From Hirsutella rhossiliensis (lineage: Eukaryota; Ascomycota; Sordariomycetes; Hypocreales; Ophiocordycipitaceae): a stretch of 64,000 nucleotides of DNA. The stretch is from NCBI RefSeq assembly GCF_020360975.1, contig NW_025408668.1, forward strand, positions 3,658,001 to 3,722,000, in the 5' to 3' direction. The notes beneath the pieces are model-generated. The model had not been told where the DNA came from and did not search any database. It was given only the letters and a program-made list of their open reading frames with translations. Within the stretch, counting starts at the first letter, position 1; every line of letters begins with the position of its first letter. Below, in pieces: positions 24,901-36,279 of the stretch. The position numbers and the translations under genes are program-made.

Positions 24901-25640
24901 TATAAAGACGACTATATAATAGCTAAGGCGTAGCGACTAATCTCGCTATTATCGACGCTTAGTAAGATACTTAGAGCGGTTATAGCTAAGCGTATCTCGT
25001 ATATAGTAGAGACCTATAGTCTTTTACCCGCGAATTACTTTAAAGTAAGAAAACGACGATCTATTAAGCTAGCGCTACTACTATTATAGGAATAGGTTTA
25101 TAAGGCTTAGCGTAATTATAAGGTACTTAGCCTAATTAGTTTTAACGTTAAGGGCGCCTATAATAGAGTTTATAAGGAAAAACTACTTAAGAGGATAAAG
25201 GTAAGAGGGATACTAGCTAAACTAATAAGATAGATAGATACGTTTTATTCTAAGTAAATAGCCTTATTAATAGTTAATAGGTTTACGTCGGAATAATAGG
25301 AGCTACCTTAGGTAGGCCTTCTTTAAGGGTTACCGCTATTACCGATCTTATTCCTCTTCTTTAACGCGGACCTAGTCTAGAGAAGGATTAAGGCGGAAAG
25401 CGGGTCGATTATATTTATAGACGATTACTTAGCCTAGGTAACTAGGCCTACCGCGGAAGCGAACTAAGAAGGGATTTAAGCGATTATTAACGATATACTT
25501 AAGTAGGAGGCGCGTAGTAGTATAACTTTTAAAATAAAGAAGACGACTATCGTTTACTTTATATAAGCTATAGTACGTAATAGCGATAGGCTGTTTCTAA
25601 TTAAAGGCTAAGAGGTCTAACCTAGGGAAAGCGTAACTTA
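21966..25640 (+). pseudogene. Tad-like LINE: gag with CCHC knuckles, endonuclease, reverse transcriptase; RIP-inactivated
   Basis: Read through stops, the + strand gives a LINE ORF1/ORF2 series. A coiled gag region lies at about 22200-23150. Zinc-knuckle remnants at about 23180-23345 read x-F-N-x-Q-D-I-S-x-K-A-F-K, where Tyr codons replace former Cys/His, followed by a second knuckle with a retained L-x-G-G. An endonuclease/exonuclease/phosphatase domain follows at about 23430-24330. A non-LTR reverse transcriptase at about 24800-25600 has the catalytic F-I-D-D at 25414-25425, still encoding both Asp. The frame ends near 25640 before any RNase H domain, where a pogo fragment begins, so the 3' part is missing. 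The RNase H half seen at 62.2-63.9 kb is on the other strand and is a separate copy. Confidence 0.75.
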
Positions 25641-25819
25641 CCCCCCCCCTTTAGCTTAGGTAAACGATACTAGCCTTACTAAAAATCCTAAACTTAAACT
25701 ACTTATATTCCGATAAAATATTATAATACGTATATAAAAACTATCTTATTTAAAAGAGAATCGAATATATTACTCGCTTATTAGTCTTTTAATTACGCGA
25801 CCTAGCTAGGTAGTACGCC

Positions 25820-26891
25820 GAGGAAGCTTAGGTACCCTAACTTTAATTACTAAAGCCGTCTCCGTCTCTATATCCGCCTCCTTCTCTAACGAGCTATAAT
25901 CTACTATAATAACCCTCTTTAGGCTCCTAGTTATTAATATAGACTCTCTAGCCGCTAGTACTTCTACGAGACCTATAAAGCGTTTATTTAAGCTAGGAAT
26001 AGCCCTTCTCTTCTTCCTCTCTTAAGCCTATCTACTTCCTCCTCTAGCCTAATAATTTTACTACTATACTCTATTAACGTCTATTCTTAGGCTTCCTAGC
26101 CTTTAGCTATCTTAGAATATCGTCTTCGAGCTATAGGTATCTTATTCTTACTAAGATTACGGATATAGCGGCTAGTTTTCGGCGTATCGTTAGATCCTAA
26201 AAATAGCCTATACTTAGGTAAGGCTATAACTTTATCGTCCTAGATTTTAGTATACTATAATACCTTATCCCGCGAGGTTAGCTAGTTTATAGTAATCTTC
26301 TATCCGGAAAAGATATTCTTTACTATTATTCCCGCTTTACGTGCTCTAGCGTAGGCACGTATAAAATTAACCTTACTAATAGGCATAGAATCCGTTAAAG
26401 AAGCGAGTTTATTAAGTTCCTTTTAATAGGCTATTATTATAGTATTTAAAAACCTTTATCTAGTAGCTAAAGACTATAAAAATAGTAAGATAGAAGATAA
26501 TAATAGTAGATAATAGTAGATATTATTTAAAAAGTATATAGCTATCTAGTTATTTTATTATTAGATTAGCAGCACTTTATCGATATATAGAGAAAGAACG
26601 GACCGTTAAATAACTCCTATATCTATCTAAGATAATTAGCCTAGCCTTAAAGTCGTCGAGAGGCCGCGTCTAAGGCAAATAGATCTCTTTAAGTAACTTA
26701 ATAGCGATATAGTTATCCGTCTACCTATTAAGTAAAGTTATATAGTATTAGTCTATAAATCCCTAAAATTCCTCCTTAAACCTATAATTCTAAAGATCTT
26801 TACTATTAAATATAATGCCTAGAGTTAAGGCGCGCCTATCGGCGGTAATAGCTTTTATAAAAGTAGTTTAACTATAGGACTAAGGTCCCTT
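25820..26891 (-). pseudogene. Pogo/Fot1 transposase, C-terminal part, cut by hAT boundary
   Basis: The minus strand from 26891 gives the middle of a pogo DDE domain (LPQTRPLDDFKARL then ILD, the second catalytic Asp region). Next comes KELNKLASLTDSMPISKVNF, then the conserved GSNDTPKTSR and RNLSKNKIPIARRR stretch, and a charged tail ending near 25850. These are hallmark segments of Fot1-type transposases. The N-terminal HTH part is absent because the sequence at 26892 switches to the hAT terminal repeat. This pogo is a different family from the one at 14.6-15.9 kb. All frames are broken by RIP-type TAG/TAA. Confidence 0.7.
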
Positions 26892-29697
26892 TAGTATATC
26901 TATTAACTAAGTAAAGCAGAAAATAATACTCTTACTTAACTTAGTTAAAGGATCCGTTTACTTAACTTAGTTTACTCGAAGAAATAGCTATGCTTTACTT
27001 AGTTAGTTAATATTACTTAACTCCGGGAGCCGATTTACTTAAGTAATCTCTATATCTTATCCGCCTATAACCTTAGAACGAGGGGAAAAAAAGTACTCCT
27101 TAAGTATAACTATAATAGTATACTAGATTAAAGTAAGTACTTTTAGTATTCTATAGCTACTACGGTATTAAAGCTAAGGCGATTCCGCTTATCTATAATA
27201 ACCTTTTTAGTCTAAGAGAAAACCCGCTTATATTTAATACTTATTACTAAATAAGTAAATAAGTCGAAAGCTATTTACGATAGAACTAGGTAGTCTACCG
27301 TATAATAGATCTACTATTATAAGGGATCTTTAACTTCCGAATTAGCCTTATTATTCCTAGCTATAAACTCGTCGAGCTTAGAAGTTAGTCTCGCTCTTTT
27401 CCTCCTTCCTTTACTAGACGCTATAAGCTTAGCTAGTATCTATCGGCGTTTACGAGCTTCCTAGAGTAGGTTAAGGGCGATAAGATTATCGCTAGCCTTA
27501 TTAGCGATAACTTCTCCTAAGGCTAGCGATAAAGCCTCTTTATAGTCTATAGCGTCCGCTTCTATATATACGTCTTTATATTCTACGAAAACTTCTTAAA
27601 CTACGCTCTTTGCCTTATTAATCTACTACTTATTATAACTCTACTTAAGTTCGAAGTAAGTAAACTTATTCGCCGGATATAATATAATAGCGCACTAATA
27701 AGCTAAGGTAGTATCGGTAAGGCCGAAGTACTCTTCTAGCTTAATACGAGTAGTATCGATTACGTAGGAATAATACGTTAAAACTACGTTAAGATAGTTA
27801 TCGGTAAATCTTCCGGCCTCTTAGAGCTTTTTAAAGAGGATATCGAATAATTTAATTGTTTTATAAAGGGAGCTATATAATCCTTCTAGGCTAGCTTTAT
27901 TAGCTCGGCCCTCTATACGTTTTATTAGATCTTTAAAAGGCTTTAAGATATTAAGAAAATAGTATAAGTTAATCTAATCTTATAGGGTTAGTACGTCTTA
28001 CGAAATATCGTACCCTATACTACCGTAGTAATAGTTAAGGAAGAATAGATTAATCGTATAACGGAGCTTAACCGCCCTCTAAATTATTATATATATAGAG
28101 TTCTAGTAGATTCCGCCGTCGACTAAGACTTTAGTATAAAGTAGTTTAATACTACCTTCTTTATAAGCCTATAAAATATACCGTTTTAGCTGCTCCTGCC
28201 TTTAGTTACTTCTATTTACCTAAATATAGAAATTATAAAGTTTACTAACGAAGCTATGCTTTCTCTAGATTTTAAAACGCTCTACTTTAAACGCGCCGTA
28301 AAGCTATTTCTCTAACTTACCGACACCTTACCTAAAGAGAAGGGCTTTAACGATTAGGTTAAGTATATAGCTAACGTAGCGTAAGCGACTCTAAGGCTTA
28401 ATAATAGGATAGCGCTTTACTAGCTCTCGAATATAAGTATCGTTACTACTTACGTTATCTATTATAAAGAAATTAACGTTCTAACCGATCTTATATAACC
28501 CTATAACCGCTATAAGGACTTTAGCGATATTCTCGCTAGTATAGGGGCCCTTTAAAACTAGTAAATTTAGTAAAGCCGTTTATAGCTTATATATAGCGTC
28601 TAGAAAGTAAGAAACTATAGCTAAATAGTTAGTACCTTCTTTAGATATCTAAGTATCTATCGAGATATAGATCTTACTTTTAAATAGGCGGAGCTATTCT
28701 TTTAGCTAGGCGCGCTTACTATTATTACCGAACTATTTTTCGCTAACCTAACTACTTAGCGCTAATAGGCTTTACGGTAAAACTTTATCGATATCTTCTA
28801 AGTATAATATAAATATTTTATTTATTCGTTAGTAAGTCGCTTAGTAGAAAGTTAAATTAAGATTAATAACCTAGTTAGTAAAATAACTTCGAAACTAAAG
28901 GTTATTAAATACTATACGTCGGCTCCCTAAGTATAACGCGGCCTTAGTAGCTCCTTAAGAGATACTAAAGGGGTCGGACCTTATTACTTTATAACCGAAC
29001 TTAGTAAGTTTATAGTAGTGCCTAAGGTAATAGATAATACTCGTCGTACTCTCGCTAGTAAAGAGCGCTATATCGTAACGTCCGCTTATATAGTAATATT
29101 TATAGAGCTAGTACTTATTATCGCCGTCTATCGTAAGTTACGTACTATATTTATAGATTATCGATAGTTACGCCTTTAAGTTTATTATACGCTTATAAGG
29201 CTAATAATATCGTATAGTAGCTAACGGTTTTCTATCGTAATAAATCTTCTTTTAAGATATAGGGAAAACGTATTACGATGCCTTTAGTAAGTCCCTTTTA
29301 TAGGAGATACTTAGCTTATTAGGGACCGACTAGGAAGGCGTCTTAGGAGGCGTAACGTGCCTAAGATAATTATAAGGATCGAAAGCTAAGTAAGAGGGCA
29401 TTGCTAGCTTCCTTAGCGTTAAATAGTTTCTATAAGATATTAATAAATTAGGTACGAAGAAAGTAACTATAATTACTAAGCTTAATCGGCGAGAGGAAAG
29501 GGGTTCGTTTACTTTTATAATATAGGTATTACGAAATTGCCTAAAATTAACGCTAGTTAGGTAACTCGGAGTAAACCTAAGTAATATAGAAAGCTTTACT
29601 TTTACTTAGTTAGAGAGATCGTTACTTATAATTAACTATTATATAATTAACTAACTTTAAGTAACTAAGTTAAGCTACTTAATTAATAGATATACTA
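26892..29697 (-). mobile_element. hAT DNA transposon with TIRs and RIP-inactivated transposase
   Basis: Terminal inverted repeats: TAGTATATCTATTAA at 26892 matches the reverse complement of 29683-29697, and the match extends to about 22 bp with one mismatch. Inside both ends are subterminal repeats of the ACTTAACTTAGTT type (26935-27040 and 29595-29675), common in hAT elements. The interior minus strand encodes a hAT transposase: a catalytic-core segment KIYISIDTQ...K-E-G-T-N-Y-L-A near 28640-28690, then F-F-I-I-D-N-x-S-x-N-D-T near 28441-28480, the conserved hAT stretch. Size (2.8 kb) fits an autonomous hAT. No 8-bp TSD: the left flank is pogo sequence and the right flank is Copia sequence, so this is not a simple insertion into one target. 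Confidence 0.75.
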
Positions 29698-30404
29698 AGC
29701 CTAGGCGTTAGTGCTAGACTATAGCTTATATAGTAGACTTAGGTCTCGACTATATAGATAAAGTAAAGGCAGTTACTAACTAAGTATACGATTTATAATC
29801 GACTTAGTTATATTCGATAATAAGCTAGCGAAATCGCCTCTAAGTATAAAAGATTATATTTCCGTCTTTTAAGACAGCGCCTATTATAGGGTTCTAATTA
29901 TATCCTCTTTTAAGAAAGAGATTAAGAGATATAACGTTTATATAGAAGTTTAAGATATAAGCGACGTTTTATAATCTAAACTTATCTAAGCTTCCGATAT
30001 AAATAAGAACGTCTTTATATTTATAGATCTTAAGTAGTATATCTACTAAGAAGGCTGCTTTAGGCTTATCGTAGGACTTATACGTGCTTTCTATAAACTA
30101 TACTAAATTATTATAAATATAAAAGTCCGATCCGGAATCTATAATAAATAAGTTATAGAGTAAATAGACTAGTAATATTAAGAAGGCTAACTTAATCTAT
30201 AGATTAGGTAACTGCTCTTACTCTTAGTCCTTCTCGCCTTAGTCCTTTTTATCCTTAGCTCTAAGTCTAGCGAAGGTAGTACCTTAGAATTCTAGTAATT
30301 CTTATCGAGACTCTTCCTTCTTTTTACGATTCCTAATAAACCGTTCGATTTTACCCTTAGTAGTAGGGTCTTTAAGCTTCTAATCGATTTCTTCCTAGAC
30401 TTTA
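29698..30404 (-). pseudogene. Copia element, part 2: gag C-terminus, protease, GAG-pre-integrase start (RIPed)
   Basis: The minus strand continues the Copia frame that starts at 53934-54960 on the far side of the nested Gypsy stack. From 30404 downward come the charged linker (KGKIERFIRNRKKKEESR), then the aspartic protease with IIDSGSDFYI near 30115-30150 (catalytic D-S-G retained). An N-V-I-S-L-N-L-F-L-K-R-G-Y segment follows, and finally Q-H-Q-R-L-G, the start of a GAG-pre-integrase domain, at the hAT boundary 29698. Integrase and RT are not in the window. TSD CTTTA (30400-30404 and 53934-53938) marks where Gypsy-1 split it. Confidence 0.75.
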
Positions 30405-30869
30405 TATAACGACCGGTATTATTCCTAAGGGATAAACCTATTAAGGGGTTTATATTAATAGATATAATAGGGCGTAGTCTAAGTAATAATAAGTATATTA
30501 CGTTAGTAATAAGTTAGAGGTCGTAGACTATAGACTATAACTAGGTAATTAGAATTAGAGATAGAATCGTAATAAAGATCTATATTAAAATCTATTAAGC
30601 TATTTATCTAAAGGAGTATTCCGTTCTTTCCTTATATATCTCGAGAGCTTCCCTAGATCGCCGAGAGCGCTAGGTAATCCCGTCGTCTAGGAGCGCTAGA
30701 GCGCTAGAGCGATCCTACGATCCTAGCTATAGAGTATTAGAGCGCTAAAGTAACCTATCGCTCTAAACTTAATTAGCCTATCGGTCTATTTAATATTCCT
30801 TGCTCCTTACGTTACGTAACCTTATAATATATATTAGTCCCCGCGGTTTGCTAGACTATAGTCGTAATA
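30405..30869 (-). repeat. Gypsy-1(-) 3' LTR (465 bp)
   Basis: Begins TATAACGACC and ends GTCGTAATA, RIPed forms of TGTAACGACC...GGTCGTAACA. It matches the 465-bp LTR at 53469-53933 in the same orientation and the 480-bp LTRs at 35680 and 50884 in inverse orientation. Preceded by CTTTA (30400-30404), which recurs after 53933: the TSD of the outer Gypsy-1 copy. Confidence 0.9.
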
Positions 30870-30871
30870 GG

Positions 30872-31072
30872 ATGCCCCCCCTCCTTTTAGTCTTATCCCT
30901 AAGACCTACTACTTTAGCCGCTATATATAAATATACCCTTATCGCGTTATATATAAGTATATCGTTCCTTATTCTTTTATCCTTTCTAGATATACTACTA
31001 ATAGTATATTTAGTTATATTTAAAAATCCTATTCCTATAATTCTAATAAATCGCGTTAATAATCGGAGCTAG
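30872..31072 (+). CDS. 66-codon hydrophobic antisense ORF beside Gypsy-1(-) LTR (doubtful gene)
   Basis: ATG at 30872, three bases after the LTR, opens 66 codons starting MPPLLLVL and rich in Leu/Ile, with a possible membrane segment (LLSFLDILLIVYLVI). The inner copy has an open frame of exactly the same length at 50881-50681 (minus), so the frame survived independent RIP in two copies. It is antisense to pol. RIP turns CpA into TpA and makes stops only in some frames, so persistence may be composition luck. No known family. Confidence 0.25.
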   Translation: MPPLLLVLSLRPTTLAAIYKYTLIALYISISFLILLSFLDILLIVYLVIFKNPIPIILINRVNNRS

Positions 31073-31309
31073 TATCTTAGACCGAGATCTATAGTATTAA
31101 AATTATACCTTACTCCTATTATTTTCGGTTAGGCCTAACTTATAAAGTTAGCGAGCGTTTTAATCGGTGTTTTAAATATACCTCTATAAGTCGTTCTTAT
31201 AATAGTTATAATATAGCGTCCGCCCGTTCGTTTTATCCCTTTCCTTCCCTATCGTTCTTTTTACTAATATTCCTTCTTTTCTAGTTCGTTATATTATAAA
31301 TTAATAGTA

Positions 31310-31680
31310 AAAGATTAATTTAAACGAACGGAAAGTAAAAGAAGCGTTAAAGGAAGTAATAGCTTGCCTAGCTTAAATTAGGAAATAGAAGCGTTTCTTA
31401 AAGAACTAAGGTAGTAAGTTATTTTAGCGGGGTATATAAGCTATTAATAAAGAAGATAGTATAACGCGTTCTTCTTAAGATAAACCGGTTCGTTTATTAA
31501 ATAAAGAAACTATTACTATTAGCGAGGTTTAATCGTTTAGTACTTTAGATATATTAAACTAGGATACTATTCTTAGTAACCCTATATTTCTAATTAAGGG
31601 TTCGCTTAGTAGAACTATTAAAGTAGAGAGCCGTAGTAGGTTAAGTGCTTAAGTAGTTCCTAGGTATTTTCCTCTAGTCT
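31310..31680 (+). pseudogene. Antisense coiled-coil frame in Gypsy-1(-)
   Basis: Mirror copy of the frame at 42300-42640. The + strand reads K-V-K-E-A-L-K-E-V, then a degraded R-F-L-K-E-L segment and so on, with TAG/TAA in place of Gln codons. It is more heavily RIPed than the inner copy. It lies between the chromodomain (about 31.7 kb) and the 3' LTR, opposite in sense to pol. Confidence 0.45.
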
Positions 31681-34600
31681 ATATCCCTTCTACTTAATAA
31701 GGTATTCTTATTACTAACCTTATTTTCTTATATCTAGTATTTATTTAGCTTTATATTCTTAATTATTATTAACTTCGATTTTATCCTATAGTTTAGCGCT
31801 TTATAGTACTAGTTTTAATAATAAGATATAAAATATTAGGTATATCCGTATTATTATTAGTAGCGAAAGTTTATAGTTAACTTTTAAAATAGTTTTCTTA
31901 ACCTTAAACGGTCTAAGTTTCTTAAAATCTAATTTATTACTTAGTCGTTTTATTTTAATATTTCGTTATATAAGGTAGACTATATCTCCCTCTTAAAAGA
32001 TTAGTCCCTATAATCTTTTTCGATTATAGTAAGTAGATATTCGTTCTTTAATAAATTAAAGTTCTTATTATATTTTTTTATATAATTTTCGTAGCTAATC
32101 TACTTATAATATCGCTCGTTCCGCTTATAGTCCTTATTAAGTAACCTTAAATACTTTTAGGTTATATCCGTAATTAGCGTATACTAGTAAGAGCTTAGTT
32201 ATTTCTATAACTAAGCTATTATAAGCTAGTTACGCTATTAGTAGCTATTTAACTTAATCGTTTTATTTATAGCTAATATAGTATCGTAAATATTATTTAA
32301 GCGTTTAGTTAAGTCGTTTTATTTATCTATCTATTTATAGGTAATAAGCTATACTAAGCTTATATTTCGTCCTTAATTATACTATAAGAGCTTGCTAAAA
32401 TTTAGCTATAAATATACTTCCTTTATTAGAGATAATCTCGTTTAGTAGTCCGTAATTACTAATAATTATTTATAGGAATATATATACTAGCTCTTTTATA
32501 TTACTTGCTTCTTTATATAGTAAAAAATACCTATACTTCGTTAGTCTATTAGTAATAACGAATATACTATCGTACTTAATATTAGTTATAGGTTCTTTCG
32601 ACGGTAGTAGCTTTATAATATAATCGAAAGCTATTAAATCCTATAGTTTCTTTAGTACTAGTAGCGGTTATAGTTCTTTATATAGTTTATATCGTTTAGC
32701 TTTACTTTATACGTAAAGTTTATATTTTTTAATAACTTATTATACTACTTCTTTAAGCTATAGGAAGTTATATTATCGTTTAATCTATTTTATTATTCTT
32801 TAGATTCCTTAGTATCTATATATTAAATATTTATATATATCTTATATAACTTTATCTTATAATTCTAGTAGTATCTAGATTTTATTTTTATATATTAAAA
32901 CTTCTAAATATTTTATATTATATCCCTTTAGTACTTTATATTCTTTTATCTATTTTAGGATCTTTTAGTATATCGAGTTATTAGGTTATACTTTAAATAT
33001 TATATTTAGCTATTATTGCTAGTAGTTCCCGTTTTTATTAATTTCTAGGAGCTATCCTTTTACTATAGGTGCTCCTATATTATAGTTACTTCGTCGACTA
33101 AGGGTATTAGCTCGACCGTTTTTTATTCCTTTTCTATAGATTATTTTATAGTCGAATTCTAATAAATATTTAGCCTATTAGATCTATCGTCCGTTTAACT
33201 ATTACGTTGTTATAAAATATAAGATATTCTTATAATCTATATAGACCTTAACTTTATACTTACTTCTAAGAAGGTAGTATCGAAATTCCTTAAAAGCTTA
33301 AATAATTATAAGGAATTCTTTATTATAAATAGGGTAATTAAGTTCTATGCTATATAGCTTCTTCGAATAGAATATAATAGGTCGTAGTCTTCCTTTATTA
33401 TCTTTTTATCCGATTTATACTCTTAGAGTAAAGTCTAATATATCGGTTTTAAGTTCGATTTATCGTTTTAGATTAAAGGTAGTTAAGACTAGATCTTATA
33501 TAATCATAGTTTTAATATATTTAAAAGCTTCGTTAGCTTTATCGTCCTATATAAATTCTTTTTCCTTTTTTATTAAGTTATATAGTAGTACTATAATCTT
33601 TCTAAAATCTTTAATAAATCGTTAGTAGTAATTTATAAATCCTAGGAAACTTTATACGTCCTTAACGTTCTTTAGCGTTAGCTATTTTTTAACTAAGTTA
33701 ATTTTATCTTATTATATTTATATCTCTCTTAGTAAGATTATATATCTAAGAAAGTCTACTTCCTATATATAGAACTTACTTTTCTTTAGTTTAACTAATA
33801 ACTTTATATTTTAAAGTACGCGGAGTACCTTATAGACGTATTCCTTATATTCTTTTAGGGTATCTAAGAAGATTAGGATATCGTCTAAGTATACTACTAT
33901 AAAGATATCTAAGTATTTACGTAGGATATTATTAATTATCTATTAAAAGGTAGCTAGTATATTTATAAGTCTAAATAGTATTACTAGATATTTAAATAGT
34001 CTAAATTTTATTTTAAAGGCTATTATTTATTTATATCCCTTTTTTATATATATTAAGTTATAGGCGCCTTTAAGATTAAGGGCTATAAACTATTTTTTAC
34101 TATATAATCGATCTTATAGTTCCGATATAAGCGGTAATAGTATTCGGTCCTTTATTATAATATCGTTTAAGCGTCTATAGTTAATAACTAGTTATAGCTT
34201 ATTGTTTTTCTTTATAATAAATATAACTAGATAGCTTACTTTAGATATTAATATTTATATATATCCCTTTTATAGATTCTCGTTAAGGTAGTCGCGTAGC
34301 GTTTATAGTTACTTTTCGTTTAAGTTATAGATCTTATAGAACGTTAGCGTTATTCTATCCTTAAGATAAATTTTATAGTCCTATTAGCTATATTTAGGTA
34401 ACCCTATCTTAAGTTCTTCTTTAAAGAGTTTATTATATTTCTAGTATTCTTAGGGGATATTCTTTATTCTATCTTATAGGCTTTATTCTTTCTTTTAAGA
34501 GCTAGTTTCTCTTAACTTAAGCTCTTTATTAATTTATTTAAGGTCTTTCCTTAAAGTAGCAATAACTCTTTAGATCTTTATATTATATCCTTTATTCTAT

Positions 34601-35679
34601 TTATATTAGATACTAGGTTATATAGCTATATTAGTTAGTATATAGGTCTTATTAGTTAATTTTATATCCGCTAGTTCGGTTACTATTTTCGTTTATATTA
34701 CTAAAGCCTATAATAATTTACTTAAATAGTTATCCCTTTTATCCTATTTAATAGCTAAATTATTATAAAATTTTACTTTCTCTTAAATTTACTAGTCCTA
34801 GAAACTTATATCTTCGTTTTAATATAGCTAGCTAGTTTTCTAGTTAATTAGTAGGTTGCTCTCCTATAGCTATAAAAGTCCTAATATAAGGTTATATTCT
34901 TTAATATCTATAATATCGAAGTTAACTTATTCGTTATAGCCCTAGATATTAATATTAAGGTAATTAATCTTTATATTAATAATTCCGTTATTATAGTTAA
35001 AGGCCTCTCCTTTAATATTCGTAAGTTTATATAGATCTATCTTATATCTTTATATAAGTCGGTAACGATTAACGACTCTAAGTAAAACGTAATTACCTAT
35101 CGCGCTATAGTCTAAAAGTATATATATATAATATCCTACGATTTAAATATCTAATACTATTTAGTCGCTATAGCTTACTATTACTATATATAAGGTCCTT
35201 AGATCTTATCGTGTCGTGCTAGTCTATAGCCCTTTTATAGATAGCGTACCTCGTTTTTTACCTAGTCCTTATTCGTTTTATTTAGGTATTCTTCTTCGAT
35301 TTATTATTAATATCGTTTCTTTACGTTTTTATCGCGTAGTATTATATTAGAGCTTAAGAGACTAATTTTTTATAGCTAATCGAAGATTTCTTATTTCTCG
35401 ACGCTATATTATTTATATTATACTACTTTATAGTTAATTATATACTATACTTTATAATTCTATTTATTTTTATACTAAAGATTAAGTTTTCGTTTAGCGT
35501 CTTTCTATTTTTTATATAGTATTTCTATATCGATTTTTCCTTAGTCGAATATAGCTTATAGTCTTTATATATATTACTAATAATCTTTTAGTATACTATT
35601 ATATCGTTTATACTATACTTATACTTTTTCGTATTTATAAACTCTATAGTTTAAGTATATATATTTATTATAATCTTCT

Positions 35680-36159
35680 TATTACGACCACGGTCTAGCG
35701 AACCGCGGGACTAGTATATATTACGAGGACACGTAACATAGGGAGCAAGGAATATTAAACGGACCGACGGGCTAATTAAGTTTAGAGCGACGGGTTACTC
35801 TAGCGCTCTAACGCTCTACGGCTAGGATCGCAGGATCGCCCTAGCGCCCTAGCGCTCCTAGGCGACGGGATCACCTAGTGCTCTCGGCGATCTAGGGAAG
35901 CTCTTAAGATATATAAGGAAGGAATGGAATACTCCTTTAGATAGATAGCTCGATAGCTTTTAATATAATTATTACGATCTCTATTACGATCTTATCTTTA
36001 ATTCCGATTACTTAATTACCTAGTTATAGTCTACGGTCTATAACCTCCGACTTATTACTAACGTAATATATATATTATTGCTTAGACCACGCCTTATTAT
36101 ATCTACTAATATAAACCCCTTAATAGGTTTATCCCTTAGGAATAATACTAGTCGTTATA
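35680..36159 (+). repeat. Gypsy-1(+) 5' LTR (480 bp)
   Basis: Starts TATTACGACC, ends GTCGTTATA. Same family as the LTRs at 30405 and 53469 but inverted, and the same length as its partner at 50884-51363. Preceded by CTTCT (35675-35679), which recurs at 51364-51368. Some CA/TG are still intact near the left end (for example GACCACGG), unlike the partner. Confidence 0.9.
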
Positions 36160-36279
36160 CGTTAAAAGCTCTTATTTAGTATAATACCGCGTTACTTTAA
36201 GTAATATCGTAACTATTAATATACCTATATAGTAAGCTAGATTAACTAACTTTAGAGCTACTATATTACCTTAGGATAT

